From: Ruminococcus sp.
GTDB lineage: Bacteria; Bacillota; Clostridia; Oscillospirales; Ruminococcaceae
NCBI GenBank assembly: GCA_015066935.1
Contig: SVNK01000007.1
Location: 26,803-90,802, forward strand
Length of the DNA stretch: 64,000 bases
Reading direction: 5' to 3'
A program made the position numbers and the translations under genes. Every line of letters starts with the position of its first letter. Position 1 is the stretch's first letter. The notes beneath the pieces are model-generated. The model was not told the DNA's origin, made no database searches, and saw nothing but the letters and a program-made list of their open reading frames with translations. Shown here piece after piece: positions 1 to 8,722 of this stretch.

Positions 1-1
1 A

Positions 2-697
2 AACAAATACTCTCGTTCAAGATTTAAGGCAAAGATTGAGTATTTTCTTTCAACCAAGCTCATTTGCGGATACTGCGGTGAGTTTATGATAGGAGAGAGT
101 GGCACAATCAGACAGAAGATTAAGTACAACTATTATAAATGTACCGGTGTAAAAAGGCACAAAGGTTGTCACAAAAAAACTGTACGCAAGGCAGATATTG
201 AAGAAATCGTACTAACTGATGTTATGGACAAGATGTTCAAGGAAGATTTGATAAACGATATTGCAGACAGTGTAATGAGATTGCAGGAGAAAGAAAACAC
301 CACTATACCTCTTATGCAGAAGCAGTTGGCTGAAATTCATCAGAGTATAAATAATTTAGTCAAGGCAATGGAGATGGGTATTGTTTCAAGAGAAACCAAG
401 CAGCGTTTTGAAGAGCTGGAAGCTCAGAGGACAGAACTTGAAACAGATATAATCAAGCAGGAAATCCAAGAGGAGATAATTACAAGAGAGCAGGTAGTGG
501 AATGGCTGAAAGAAATGAAAAGGCTCGACCTTTCATTGGATGACAACAAACGCAAACTTGTAGATACCTTTGTAAATTCAGTTTATCTTTACGATGACAA
601 GGTTGTCATCATCTTTAATTGTAGAGAAGGGGCGAGTACACTCGCCCTCCCTTTGGACGATACTTCGGCTTGTATGCGAATTGGGGAGCCATACTGA
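2..697 (+). CDS. Large serine recombinase, C-terminal part (5' end outside window)
   Basis: The reading frame is open from base 2, so the first ATG at 86 is internal and the gene starts upstream of the window. The visible part begins just before a recombinase zinc-ribbon region (CGYC near the start, then YYKC and a fourth Cys in the stretch that follows). It continues into a long helical, coiled-coil-like segment rich in Glu, Lys and Gln, and ends with a short beta-rich tail. This is the usual C-terminal half of large serine integrases/resolvases, which bind attachment sites and integrate or excise mobile elements. The catalytic serine domain is not visible. A terminator follows immediately. 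It probably marks the end of an integrated element, but no attachment-site duplication could be recognised. Confidence 0.85.
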   Translation, partial: NKYSRSRFKAKIEYFLSTKLICGYCGEFMIGESGTIRQKIKYNYYKCTGVKRHKGCHKKTVRKADIEEIVLTDVMDKMFKEDLINDIADSVMRLQEKENTTIPLMQKQLAEIHQSINNLVKAMEMGIVSRETKQRFEELEAQRTELETDIIKQEIQEEIITREQVVEWLKEMKRLDLSLDDNKRKLVDTFVNSVYLYDDKVVIIFNCREGASTLALPLDDTSACMRIGEPY

Positions 698-726
698 AAA
701 CCACGCATCAGCGTGGTTTTTTGTTT
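697..726 (+). terminator. Intrinsic terminator after the recombinase
   Basis: A 6-bp GC-rich stem, CCACGC / GCGTGG (701-716) with an ATCA loop, is flanked by AAAA and followed by TTTTTTGTTTT. It begins at the recombinase stop codon. Confidence 0.8.
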
Positions 727-762
727 TGTACACTTTATCTGCAATTGAAGAGTACCGATATA

Positions 763-797
763 ATGAAAAGACCGATTGTGAAAACAACCGGTCTTTT
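763..797 (-). terminator. Terminator of the two-component operon
   Basis: AAAAGACCG (766-774) pairs with CGGTCTTTT (789-797). Read on the minus strand it lies about 30 nt beyond the response regulator stop and ends in a T-rich tract. It could also act on plus-strand transcripts. Confidence 0.7.
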
Positions 798-825
798 ATA
801 TTTTCGCAGTTGAATGAACTAAAGG

Positions 826-1512
826 CTACGGGGAATAGTTTTTCCATATATAGCCGACCCCGACAACTGTCTTGATATGGCAGCCTGCTTCGCCCAGAGC
901 AGCACGCAGCTTCTTCACATGAGTATCCACAGTTCTGTCATAGCCCTCGTAGTCTACGCCCCATACGGCGTCGAGAATCATATTTCTGCTGAGTACGATA
1001 TTTTTATTGTCGATAAAATACATGAGAAGCTTGTATTCTTTTGGCGGCATAACGACTCGTTTGTTGTTCACAGTAACGGAGCGTCTTGCAGGCTCTATTT
1101 CTATCTCGTCGATTATAATTCTGCCGTTCCTGATGAGGAGTCCGTGGTATCGTTTAATCAGAGCATTGACCTTAACCAGCAGAAGTTTTGTTGAATAAGG
1201 TTTTGTAACGTATTCGTCTGCACCGACTTCATAGCCGTCAACAATATCGGTTTCCTCGCCGAGTGCAGTCAGAAAAATCACTGGGACGTCGTATTTTTTT
1301 CTAATGTGTGTGCAAACCTCTTTGCCGTCTTTTCCGGGCATCATTATATCCAGTATGATAGTATCGTACCTGTTCTTATCGACGAGGGCACATGCTTCGT
1401 CGCCGTCCACAGCAGTGTCAACGTCGAATCCGTTTTTACTGAAGAACAGCGCCGTAATATCACGAAGTGCCTTATCGTCCTCGGCTAAAAGAAGCCTGTA
1501 CTTATTTTCCAT
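826..1512 (-). CDS. OmpR/PhoB-family response regulator
   Basis: A 228-residue DNA-binding response regulator. The receiver domain (about 1-120) has the acidic pair D12/D13, phospho-acceptor D55 (LDIMMPG), T82 and K104 (TKP). The C-terminal winged helix (about 130-226) has the typical PPKEYKLL and VDTHVKKLRAALG segments. It starts 11 bp inside the end of the histidine kinase gene, so the two are translationally coupled and form one two-component system. The ligand and regulon cannot be read from the sequence. The length is normal for the family. Confidence 0.93.
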   Translation of the reverse strand: MENKYRLLLAEDDKALRDITALFFSKNGFDVDTAVDGDEACALVDKNRYDTIILDIMMPGKDGKEVCTHIRKKYDVPVIFLTALGEETDIVDGYEVGADEYVTKPYSTKLLLVKVNALIKRYHGLLIRNGRIIIDEIEIEPARRSVTVNNKRVVMPPKEYKLLMYFIDNKNIVLSRNMILDAVWGVDYEGYDRTVDTHVKKLRAALGEAGCHIKTVVGVGYIWKNYSP

Positions 1513-3211
1513 TTTTATCCATCCTTTTTATTTCAAACCAGAATGTGGTTCTTCCGTTTTTGCTTGTGCACTTGTGTTTAGCCTTATGGAGCCTCAGTAT
1601 GCTACTATTTATAGCAAGACCCATACCGCTGCTTCCGATTCTGTCAGTTCTTGCCTTGTCGCCCTTGTAGAAAGGCTCCCAGATTTTTCTGATATCCTTT
1701 TTGCTTATGGTTTTGCCGTCGTTACCTATAACGAATTTTATCTTTTTCTTATTGCTGTAGAGTTCTACCGTGATTGTACTTTCAGCGTACTTGACGGCGT
1801 TTGTAATGAAATTATTTATAGCGATTCTTATCATTTTAGGATCGGCAAGTACAGAATACATTTCGTCGTCTTTATCGGTAAAGAACCTGACATCAAGTTC
1901 ACGTTCACTGATTATAGGCTTCATCCGTTCCAATATCTCAGAAACCATGGAGCGCAGCTCAACTTTCTCCAGCTTCAGATCCTGTTTTGAATCGAATTTA
2001 GACATGTTTATCATATCATTGATAATGGACGCCGTATTGTCGATTTCCGAGTGCAGTCTTTCGGCGTATCTGTGCCTGTCCTTCTCATCAATATATTCCC
2101 AGTTCTCGGTATAGGCTTTTGTGATAGCAAGAGGAGTTTTAAGGTCGTGAGCGATACTTCTTGTAAGGTCCCGACGCATAAGCTCATATTTCATGCGGTT
2201 GCTGTACAACTTTCTCATAACGATCACAACAAAGATTTCCAGCAGAATAAACACAATCAGGCTTGTGATATATTTTTTGATGTTGTTTCTGAACGTTATT
2301 TCCAGAGGGTGGAAAAGATATATTATGTATGCGTTATCGGTATCTGAATTGATGGCGCGATGGCTAATATAAAATGATGTACCAAGCTCTTTCTGTGAAT
2401 AACTTGTTATCTCTCCATTTTCCATTCTTTCGTTTATATCATCATGTCCGCTATAAGAGATGCTACCATAATTATTTGTCTTAATCACATAGCCTTTTTC
2501 TACTTTATCGATGACCTCTTCAAGCTTTTTCTTTGCTTCATCACATAGCTCAACTTCGTATTCCGTTTCTGCAACTGGATAATATTCAGCTATAGTATAG
2601 AGTGATAGTGCACGTTCTACCACCTCCATCGAGTCTGTATTTTCTTTCTGTTTTATCCAATCGTGTATATGCACAGCATCTTCAGCGGAAGCTAATTCGT
2701 TTTCGCCTATGGTATACTCAAAACCATTTTGATAATAGTTGTCTTCAGCTGTAATTGTACCGTTGAATATAAAATTTTCATCACACATTGCATCAATTTT
2801 GAAATGATGCAAGGTACCACGGTTATTGTTCTTAAAATCAGGACCTACATAGATGTATTTATTATCTGTAACAGAACTTGTGCCAACTTTAGCAAATGAT
2901 AAAAACAGGTGATTGCATGATTCAATCTTTTTACCGTCATCACGTAAAAAGAATTCATAATAACCGACATCATATAGTCCATTCCAGGATTTGCTAGCAA
3001 CATCATAATGAACTTGATATATCATGTTTGTGTCAGGTGATGTAAAATCTGGATTTGTAATTGACATTTGTGCATGTAATTGTGCACGTTCCCATTTCTT
3101 GTTCATAATCTTGGTAGCGGTCTCGTATGTATACACGCCTTCCACAACGACAAACAACACAAGAAGCAGCAGATTTATCACAAGTGTAATAATTCTATAT
3201 TGTTTTTTCAT
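1502..3211 (-). CDS. Membrane sensor histidine kinase
   Basis: A 569-residue kinase. One transmembrane helix lies at about 8-26, a large extracellular sensor region of roughly 290 residues follows, and a second helix sits near 320-340. The HisKA dimerisation domain has the H-box (SIAHDLKTPLA, His near 355). The ATPase domain has the N-box (NNFITNAVKYA) and G-box (SSGMGLA). It phosphorylates the response regulator encoded downstream. The extracellular part has no recognised fold and is unusually large, which suggests direct sensing of an external ligand or cell-wall damage. The start is an ATG with AAAGGATG about 8 nt upstream. Confidence 0.92.
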   Translation of the reverse strand: MKKQYRIITLVINLLLLVLFVVVEGVYTYETATKIMNKKWERAQLHAQMSITNPDFTSPDTNMIYQVHYDVASKSWNGLYDVGYYEFFLRDDGKKIESCNHLFLSFAKVGTSSVTDNKYIYVGPDFKNNNRGTLHHFKIDAMCDENFIFNGTITAEDNYYQNGFEYTIGENELASAEDAVHIHDWIKQKENTDSMEVVERALSLYTIAEYYPVAETEYEVELCDEAKKKLEEVIDKVEKGYVIKTNNYGSISYSGHDDINERMENGEITSYSQKELGTSFYISHRAINSDTDNAYIIYLFHPLEITFRNNIKKYITSLIVFILLEIFVVIVMRKLYSNRMKYELMRRDLTRSIAHDLKTPLAITKAYTENWEYIDEKDRHRYAERLHSEIDNTASIINDMINMSKFDSKQDLKLEKVELRSMVSEILERMKPIISERELDVRFFTDKDDEMYSVLADPKMIRIAINNFITNAVKYAESTITVELYSNKKKIKFVIGNDGKTISKKDIRKIWEPFYKGDKARTDRIGSSGMGLAINSSILRLHKAKHKCTSKNGRTTFWFEIKRMDKNGK

Positions 3212-3245
3212 TTGAAAGCATCCTTTCGCATCTTAGTTTATGATT

Positions 3246-3285
3246 TGATTATAAACAAACGATGTGTACTTATTATGTACATCGG
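3246..3285 (-). promoter_or_regulatory. Putative kinase promoter with an inverted repeat
   Basis: On the minus strand a TATAAT (plus-strand 3248-3253) precedes the kinase gene. No good -35 is visible. Instead, an imperfect dyad with arms CGATGTGTAC and GTACATCG (3260-3284) covers the -35 region. This is compatible with an activator or autoregulator site. The promoter is moderately supported; the regulator role is inferred. Confidence 0.4.
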
Positions 3286-3388
3286 AAATTTTTATGATAT
3301 GATACATTTATTAAGATAATTATACAGATTAGCAGCTGAGATGTCAACCTGACCGTCAGGATAATTATGGAGAGCCGGCATAAAGCGA

Positions 3389-3418
3389 CAGGGAGCCCTT
3401 TAAGAAAAGGACTCCCTG
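3389..3418 (-). terminator. Putative terminator downstream of metG
   Basis: CAGGGAG (3389-3395) pairs with CTCCCTG (3412-3418), about 17 bp beyond the metG stop. The T-tract on the minus strand is poor, so this may be a weak terminator or an end-protecting hairpin. Confidence 0.5.
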
Positions 3419-3435
3419 AATGAAACGATATACAA

Positions 3436-5382
3436 TTATCTGATTTTAGAGCCGACAGGGATTGAGTCGTCCACAAAGACAACCTTAACGCCGTCGGGGG
3501 TATCTGCGGCACAAATCATACCGAAGCTGTCAACGCCGCAGAGCTTGCAGGGTTTGAGGTTAGCGATGAGCTGGATTTTTTTGCCGACGAGCTGTTCAGG
3601 CTCGTAGTACTGAGCAATACCCGAAACGACCTGACGTCCGCCCATACCGTCGTCGAGCTGGAGACAGAGAAGCTTCTTGGACTTCTTTACCTTTTCGCAG
3701 GACACAACCTTAGCGACTCTGATTTCGACCTTTGCGAAGTCGTCGATAGCGATTTCGGGAGCAAGGACGATTTCCTCGGCAGCTTCTTCCTCAGCCTTTG
3801 CAGAAGCAATCTGAGCAGCCATTTTAGCGTTTGCTTCCTCCATGAACTTTTCGGCGTCGATTCTTGCGAAAAGCGGAACAGGCTCACCTACTTCTCTGCC
3901 TGCTTCGAGACCGCCGAAGTTTTCAAGGCTTGCGAGGTCACGCTGAGCCGCACCGATTTCGTCGAGAATCTTCACGGAAGTTTCGGGCATGAACGGTTCA
4001 AGAGAAACGCCGATAAAGCGGATAGTTTCGAGGAGGTTATAGAGAACTGTTCCGAGTCTTGCGGACTTGCTTTCATCCTTGGCAAGAACCCACGGAGCAG
4101 TCTCGTCGATATACTTATTGGCACGGCGGGCGAGGTTCATAACAGCGTCCATGGTGTCAGCCATACGGTACTCGTCCATATATTTAGCGATGAGCTTAGG
4201 AGTTTCAAGAGCCTTGGCGATGAGGTCAGCATCGACGTCCTCAGCTTCGGCAGAGGGCATAATCTTGCCGTCGAAGTATTTCTTTGTCATTGCGACGCTT
4301 CTGTTAACGAGGTTTCCGAGGGTATTTGCAAGGTCGGAATTATATCTTTCTATGAGTGATTCGTAAGTGATAGAACCGTCGGAATTGAGGGGCATTTCGC
4401 TGAGGAGGTAGTATCTTGCGCCGTCAACACCGAATGCTTCAACAACATCGTCGGAGTAGATGACATTTCCCTTTGACTTACTCATCTTGTCCTCACCGAA
4501 GAGAATCCAGTTATGACCGAAAAGCTGCTTAGGGATTTCAAGACCGAGTGCATGAAGGAGAATCGGCCAGTAAATCGAATGGAAACGCATAATATCCTTA
4601 CCGATTACATGGCAGTCGCAGGGCCAGTACTTCTCAAAGAGTTCGGAAGAGCCATCGGGGTCATAGCCCATAGCGGTGATATAGTTTGAAAGAGCGTCGA
4701 TCCACACGTAGATGACGTGTTTGGGGTCGAAAGTAACGGGAATACTCCACGAGAAAGTTGTTCTTGAAACGCAGAGGTCCTGAAGACCGGGCTTGATGAA
4801 GTTATTGAGCATTTCCTTCTTACGGCTTTCGGGAACGATGAAATCGGGGTGTTCCTCGATATAGTCCTCGAGCCACTGCTGATACTTGGAGAGTCTGAGG
4901 AAGTAAGCCTCCTCGTTGGCAGGTTTCACCTCACGTCCGCAGTCGGGACATTTGCCGTCAACGAGCTGAGAAGCGGTCCAGAAGCTTTCGCAGGGAGTGC
5001 AGTAGAGACCCTCATAGGAGCTTTTATAGATGTCGCCTTGATCGTAGAGCTTCTTGAAAATTTTCTGAACGACTTTTTTATGCTGTTCGTCGGTAGTTCT
5101 GATGAAGCCGTCGTAGGAAGTATTCATGAGGTCACAGATATTTCTGATTTCACCTGCAACACGGTCAACGTGCTCCTGAGGGGAGATACCCTCCTCCTTG
5201 GCGAGCTCCTCGATTTTGAGACCGTGCTCATCGGTACCTGTGAGCATGAAGACATCGTAGCCCTGCATTCTCTTATAGCGTGCGAGAGCGTCGGTAAAAA
5301 CGATTTCGTAGGTATTGCCGATGTGAGGCTTTTTTGAAGCGTAGGCAATAGCGGTAGTAATATAATAAGGTTTCTTGTTCAT
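3436..5382 (-). CDS. metG: Methionyl-tRNA synthetase
   Basis: Charges tRNA-Met with methionine in the cytoplasm. About 648 residues. The class I Rossmann core has the HIGH-type motif (KKPHIGNTY) near the N terminus, a zinc knuckle (CTPCESFW ... CPDCG) in the connective domain, and KMSKSKGN. An anticodon-binding domain follows, and the last ~110 residues form an EMAP-II/Trbp-like tRNA-binding domain that dimerises many bacterial MetRS. I start it at the ATG at 5382, not the upstream ATG at 5400, because CAGGAGTG lies 7 nt before it and the family N terminus (MNKKPYYITTAIAY) begins there. It is apparently monocistronic. Confidence 0.97.
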   Translation of the reverse strand: MNKKPYYITTAIAYASKKPHIGNTYEIVFTDALARYKRMQGYDVFMLTGTDEHGLKIEELAKEEGISPQEHVDRVAGEIRNICDLMNTSYDGFIRTTDEQHKKVVQKIFKKLYDQGDIYKSSYEGLYCTPCESFWTASQLVDGKCPDCGREVKPANEEAYFLRLSKYQQWLEDYIEEHPDFIVPESRKKEMLNNFIKPGLQDLCVSRTTFSWSIPVTFDPKHVIYVWIDALSNYITAMGYDPDGSSELFEKYWPCDCHVIGKDIMRFHSIYWPILLHALGLEIPKQLFGHNWILFGEDKMSKSKGNVIYSDDVVEAFGVDGARYYLLSEMPLNSDGSITYESLIERYNSDLANTLGNLVNRSVAMTKKYFDGKIMPSAEAEDVDADLIAKALETPKLIAKYMDEYRMADTMDAVMNLARRANKYIDETAPWVLAKDESKSARLGTVLYNLLETIRFIGVSLEPFMPETSVKILDEIGAAQRDLASLENFGGLEAGREVGEPVPLFARIDAEKFMEEANAKMAAQIASAKAEEEAAEEIVLAPEIAIDDFAKVEIRVAKVVSCEKVKKSKKLLCLQLDDGMGGRQVVSGIAQYYEPEQLVGKKIQLIANLKPCKLCGVDSFGMICAADTPDGVKVVFVDDSIPVGSKIR

Positions 5383-5415
5383 AGCAAGCACTCCTGTCAT
5401 TTAATGGATTCTTAT

Positions 5416-5444
5416 ATTATAGCACAGTTTTGTGTTCAAGTCAA
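5416..5444 (-). promoter_or_regulatory. Sigma-A promoter of metG
   Basis: On the minus strand TTGACT (plus 5439-5444) and TATAAT (plus 5416-5421) are separated by exactly 17 bp, just upstream of the metG start. Confidence 0.8.
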
Positions 5445-5459
5445 ATATTCAGACCGATT

Positions 5460-5810
5460 TTACTCCATAACGTGTTCCATGGCGTGGTAGAAAATTGTTT
5501 TCACGTGAGAATCGGCAAGCGAATAGAAAATCGCCTTTCCCTCACGTCTTGACGCAACAAGCCGTGCCTGTTTCAGTACACGGAGCTGGTGACTTATAGC
5601 GGATTGTGTCATTCCGAGGAGTCCGGCTATATCACAGACGCACATTTCGCTCTGGCAAAGGACGAAGATTATACGGATTCTTGTAGAGTCACCGAAAACC
5701 TTGAGAAGCTCGGCAGCATCATAAAGGACGGCTTCGTCGGGCATGACTTTTGAGACTTTTTCGATAATATCCTGATGAACGCCATGTTCTTCGCAGATAA
5801 AATTCTCCAT
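5460..5810 (-). CDS. ArsR/SmtB-family metal-responsive repressor, probably zinc
   Basis: A 116-residue winged-helix repressor. The recognition helix region reads GMTQSAISHQLRVLK, and a CVC pair (C57, C59) lies in the alpha-3 ELCVCD-type box. The C-terminal helix DSHVKTIFYHAMEHVME carries Asp and His residues in the pattern of the SmtB/CzrA alpha-5 zinc site. Having both an alpha-3 and an alpha-5 type site points to a Zn(II)/Co(II)/Cd(II) sensor that leaves DNA on metal binding. No metal exporter is adjacent. Its partner is the small membrane protein gene 11 bp upstream. An RBS, GGAG, lies 7 nt before the ATG. Confidence 0.88.
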   Translation of the reverse strand: MENFICEEHGVHQDIIEKVSKVMPDEAVLYDAAELLKVFGDSTRIRIIFVLCQSEMCVCDIAGLLGMTQSAISHQLRVLKQARLVASRREGKAIFYSLADSHVKTIFYHAMEHVME

Positions 5811-5821
5811 AATTCAGCTCC

Positions 5822-6262
5822 TTAAATCAAACGTAGAATAAAAAAGATTGCGGCGGGAATAAGAAATGCACAGAATGAAAAAACGCAGGCAAAGGTTATA
5901 AGGGAAGTTCTGTCGAACACAACCCTCATTTTTCTTACGAGCCGCAGTCTGTATATTTTGCTGCAATTATCGGCATTTTTTCTTATAATGGCATCGGTAG
6001 GGTAGATACAGCGGAAGTCGGAACCGTCCACATTATAGATACGTGTTCTGAAGTTAAATTTTTCATTTTTTTCGATTCTGATAAGTGTGCCCTCGGCTTT
6101 TTCCGAGAAGATGAGCAGAACGGCAGATACAAGAAAGAATACACCCATTGCAGCGATAGTCAGGAGAATGAGAGCCAGTGCCGCATAAACGAGATATTCC
6201 ATACTGATGCCGAGAATTATGCATAATACTGCGACAACAGATACAATTACAAGGAATTCCAT
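5822..6262 (-). CDS. Small membrane protein of unknown function
   Basis: 146 residues, not recognised. Two closely spaced hydrophobic helices occupy about 1-55. A soluble middle of about 65 residues contains basic patches, and a final hydrophobic helix lies at about 122-145. The soluble part has a beta-rich look (EGTLIRIEKNEKFNFRTRIYNV). It is the first gene of a two-gene operon with the metal-type ArsR repressor, 11 bp apart, so a metal- or envelope-linked role is possible but only inferred. A strong GGAGGT RBS lies 8 nt before the ATG. Confidence 0.75.
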   Translation of the reverse strand: MEFLVIVSVVAVLCIILGISMEYLVYAALALILLTIAAMGVFFLVSAVLLIFSEKAEGTLIRIEKNEKFNFRTRIYNVDGSDFRCIYPTDAIIRKNADNCSKIYRLRLVRKMRVVFDRTSLITFACVFSFCAFLIPAAIFFILRLI

Positions 6263-6484
6263 AGTCCCACCTCCGCACTGATTATTATACCACAGATACG
6301 CAAGAAAAGCAAGCAGATAAAGACGGCGGCGAGGTTAAAGTAATTATAATTACAATTTAATATTTTTTTTATAGATTACAAATGAAATAATAACATTAAG
6401 AGTGGTTTAATGTGATAAAATTATATTGGTACGTTGTAACTATTATCAAGGAATCAGAAATAATAACGGAAGGGGGAGGAAAGG

Positions 6485-7654
6485 ATGAAAGATAAAATAA
6501 ACGCTACAAACAGCTCGGTAATCAGCGTAATAGACGAATTTGATTATTCAACACAGAATGAAGCCTATAACGAAAAATTCAGACAATGGCGCAGCAACAA
6601 GAACAATCCTTTCGCCTTCAATTATAAAAAGGACCTCAAGGAAACGGTTTTCAGCGACAGTAAAGGCTTTGTAAATACTACGGTTGCGGAAGCGGAAAAA
6701 CAGACCGTTACCGGTATAATGCAGATTCTCGGCGTAGCAATGCTGCTTGCCGTTTTTATGGACAGTTTCTTTTCACGTTTGCTTATTCTTATTCTCGATA
6801 CAATCGGAGTTGATATACACTGCGATTTTTTCACAAACGCATTTTACGGCGGCGGATCAGAAGTGGTGGGTATGACAGTCCTGAATTCTTTTCTGTGCAT
6901 ACTGACACCCATGATATACCTCCATTACAAACTGAAGCTTCCTTTCAGAGTTGAGGTGATGAGTAAGGTTAATTCCTCGTCCGAGGTTCTGAACTCTATC
7001 GCACTGACGCTTATGGCGTGTACTGTTGTATGTCTTCCGACGGCTTATTCGGGAGAATCGCATGATATTTACGAATTCTTCATGACGGGTCAGTCCGACG
7101 ATATAAGTCTGTGGGAGCAATCGGACTTCATGCTGTTCTTTGTGTTCAACATTCTCATTCTCCCGATTTTTTCAGAGCTGCTTTTCAGGGGAGCGATTTT
7201 TGCAGCACTGAGACAGTTCGGTGATATTTTTGCTATTATAATCAGTTCACTTACAGCCTGTCTGATGACAAGAGACCTGACAGAAATGCCTGCTGCACTT
7301 CTTATATCGGTTGTGGCGGCGATAGGAATGCTCAGAAGCGGAACAATTATCACGGCGTTTTTCGTCAGAATAATCCACAGGATGTATTCGGCAGCACTCA
7401 TGCTGTTGTCAGTTGACAGCACAGTGCAGTCGCTTGTAAACAGGAATACGTTTATGCTTGCTGCATTTATTGCAGGTGCGGTTGTATTTTGTGCTTTATA
7501 TCTTGTGAGACGTTCAAAAAAGCAGAATTATCTTTCGTTCTATAAGCCGCATACATCGTCGCTCAGACGCTACGGAACAGCACTTGCGTCATTTCCGTTT
7601 TCGCTTATAGCAGGAATCTGCGTTCTTGAAGCTGTGCTTGAGCTTCTTGTGTAA
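6485..7654 (+). CDS. CPBP-type membrane protein with degenerate protease motifs
   Basis: 389 residues with a soluble N terminus of about 75 residues and then about eight hydrophobic helices. The region FSELLFRGAIFAAL aligns with motif 1 of CPBP (Abi/CAAX type II) intramembrane proteases, normally EExxxR. Here the first Glu is Ser. The later FxxxH motif has no His (SLTACLMT), and the third motif keeps a His (RIIHRMYS) but not its Asn. The fold is probably conserved while glutamic protease activity is doubtful. It may be a scaffold or a substrate-binding paralogue. Nine bp separate it from tadA, so the two are probably co-transcribed. The RBS GGAGGAAAGG precedes the ATG. Confidence 0.75.
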   Translation: MKDKINATNSSVISVIDEFDYSTQNEAYNEKFRQWRSNKNNPFAFNYKKDLKETVFSDSKGFVNTTVAEAEKQTVTGIMQILGVAMLLAVFMDSFFSRLLILILDTIGVDIHCDFFTNAFYGGGSEVVGMTVLNSFLCILTPMIYLHYKLKLPFRVEVMSKVNSSSEVLNSIALTLMACTVVCLPTAYSGESHDIYEFFMTGQSDDISLWEQSDFMLFFVFNILILPIFSELLFRGAIFAALRQFGDIFAIIISSLTACLMTRDLTEMPAALLISVVAAIGMLRSGTIITAFFVRIIHRMYSAALMLLSVDSTVQSLVNRNTFMLAAFIAGAVVFCALYLVRRSKKQNYLSFYKPHTSSLRRYGTALASFPFSLIAGICVLEAVLELLV

Positions 7655-7663
7655 GGAGAAAAT

Positions 7664-8125
7664 ATGGAAAAATACATGGAGCGTGCGATAGAGCTTGCAC
7701 GGATGGCTGCTGCGGAGGGCGAAGTTCCTGTGGGAGCTGTCGTGGTCAGGAAGACTACCGGAGAAATAGTCGGAGAGGGTCGGAACAGACGTGAAACCGA
7801 CAAAAATGCCCTTGCCCATGCGGAAATCGAAGCGATTGATGCAGCCTGTAAGAAGCTCGGCGGATGGAGACTTCCGGAATGTGCGATATACGTCACGCTT
7901 GAACCGTGTCCGATGTGCTGCGGAGCAATAATAAATTCCCGCATCGACGACGTGATTTTCGGAGCATACGATTATAAAAGCGGCTCAGCTGTTTCGGTGC
8001 AGAGCATGTTTGAACTTCCGTACAACCACAAGCCGACTGTAATGGGAGGCGTTATGGAGGAGAAATGTGCGTCGCTGCTTTCGGAGTTTTTCAGGGAACT
8101 GAGAAAAAAACACAGCGGAAATTGA
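7664..8125 (+). CDS. tadA: tRNA-specific adenosine deaminase
   Basis: Converts A34 to inosine in the anticodon of tRNA-Arg(ACG). At 153 residues it is the normal size. The zinc and catalytic residues are intact: H52 and E54 in HAEIEA, and C82 and C85 in PCPMC. The C-terminal tail is typical of TadA. It sits 9 bp after the CPBP-like gene with RBS GGAG, and 54 bp before the DUF1292 gene. Confidence 0.95.
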   Translation: MEKYMERAIELARMAAAEGEVPVGAVVVRKTTGEIVGEGRNRRETDKNALAHAEIEAIDAACKKLGGWRLPECAIYVTLEPCPMCCGAIINSRIDDVIFGAYDYKSGSAVSVQSMFELPYNHKPTVMGGVMEEKCASLLSEFFRELRKKHSGN

Positions 8126-8179
8126 CAATTCCGTGCCGATGTGCTATAATAAATCATCAAATAACTGCGGAGGTGCAAT

Positions 8180-8482
8180 ATGAGCGAGTTTGAAAAGGAT
8201 ATGGAAGAGCAGGAGGAAGAAGGCAGCTTCATAACTCTTACCGATGACGACGGTAATGACGTTTCGTTTGAGGTGCTCGACACAATAGAGTATAAGGACA
8301 GAACATTTTCCGTTCTTCTCCCTTTCGACGATCAGGACGACGAGGTTGTTATCCTCGAAATGCTCTTTGACGGAGAGGATTCCGAATATGTGGACTTCGT
8401 TTCCGTTGACGACGAGGCTCTTATAGAGGAAGTTTTCGAAGAGTTCCTGAAAAGAGAAGAGGAAGCTTTCAGCGAGGAATAA
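8180..8482 (+). CDS. DUF1292 (YrzB-like) acidic protein
   Basis: 100 residues, very acidic, with the DUF1292 core (ITLTDDDGNDVSFEVLDTIEY ending in the conserved hydrophobic strand and EYVDF). Many Firmicutes carry one such protein, often near the Holliday-junction resolvase YqgF or alanyl-tRNA synthetase, and its function is unknown. No membrane segment is present. A good RBS, GGAGGTG, lies 6 nt before the ATG. A strong terminator follows, so this ends the tadA transcription unit. Confidence 0.85.
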   Translation: MSEFEKDMEEQEEEGSFITLTDDDGNDVSFEVLDTIEYKDRTFSVLLPFDDQDDEVVILEMLFDGEDSEYVDFVSVDDEALIEEVFEEFLKREEEAFSEE

Positions 8483-8501
8483 TCCCCGAAAAAAGAATGT
8501 C

Positions 8502-8569
8502 TGAGACTGTGGTATGATTCCGGTGCCGTAAAGGCAAGACGGAAAAACTGTCACAGTCTCTTTATTTTT
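8502..8569 (+). terminator. Terminator with long structured loop
   Basis: GAGACTGTG (8502-8510) pairs with CACAGTCTC (8552-8560), followed by TTTATTTTT. The 41-nt loop contains a second small hairpin, CCGT...ACGG. Confidence 0.8.
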
Positions 8570-8640
8570 GCTTCGTAAAAAGGCGTTTTGGGACGTTTTA
8601 ACGAATATTGCCGAACGGGGAAATTTTTTCGCCATTTGTA

Positions 8641-8669
8641 TTGACTTCTCGGAACAAAAGGAGTATAAT
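8641..8669 (+). promoter_or_regulatory. Sigma-A promoter of serC-serA
   Basis: TTGACT (8641-8646), a 17-bp spacer and a perfect TATAAT (8664-8669), about 54 bp before the serC start. Confidence 0.85.
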
Positions 8670-8722
8670 AATTAGCGTATGGAAATATATACAAATTAAT
8701 ATATAAACGGAGGTTTTTTACA

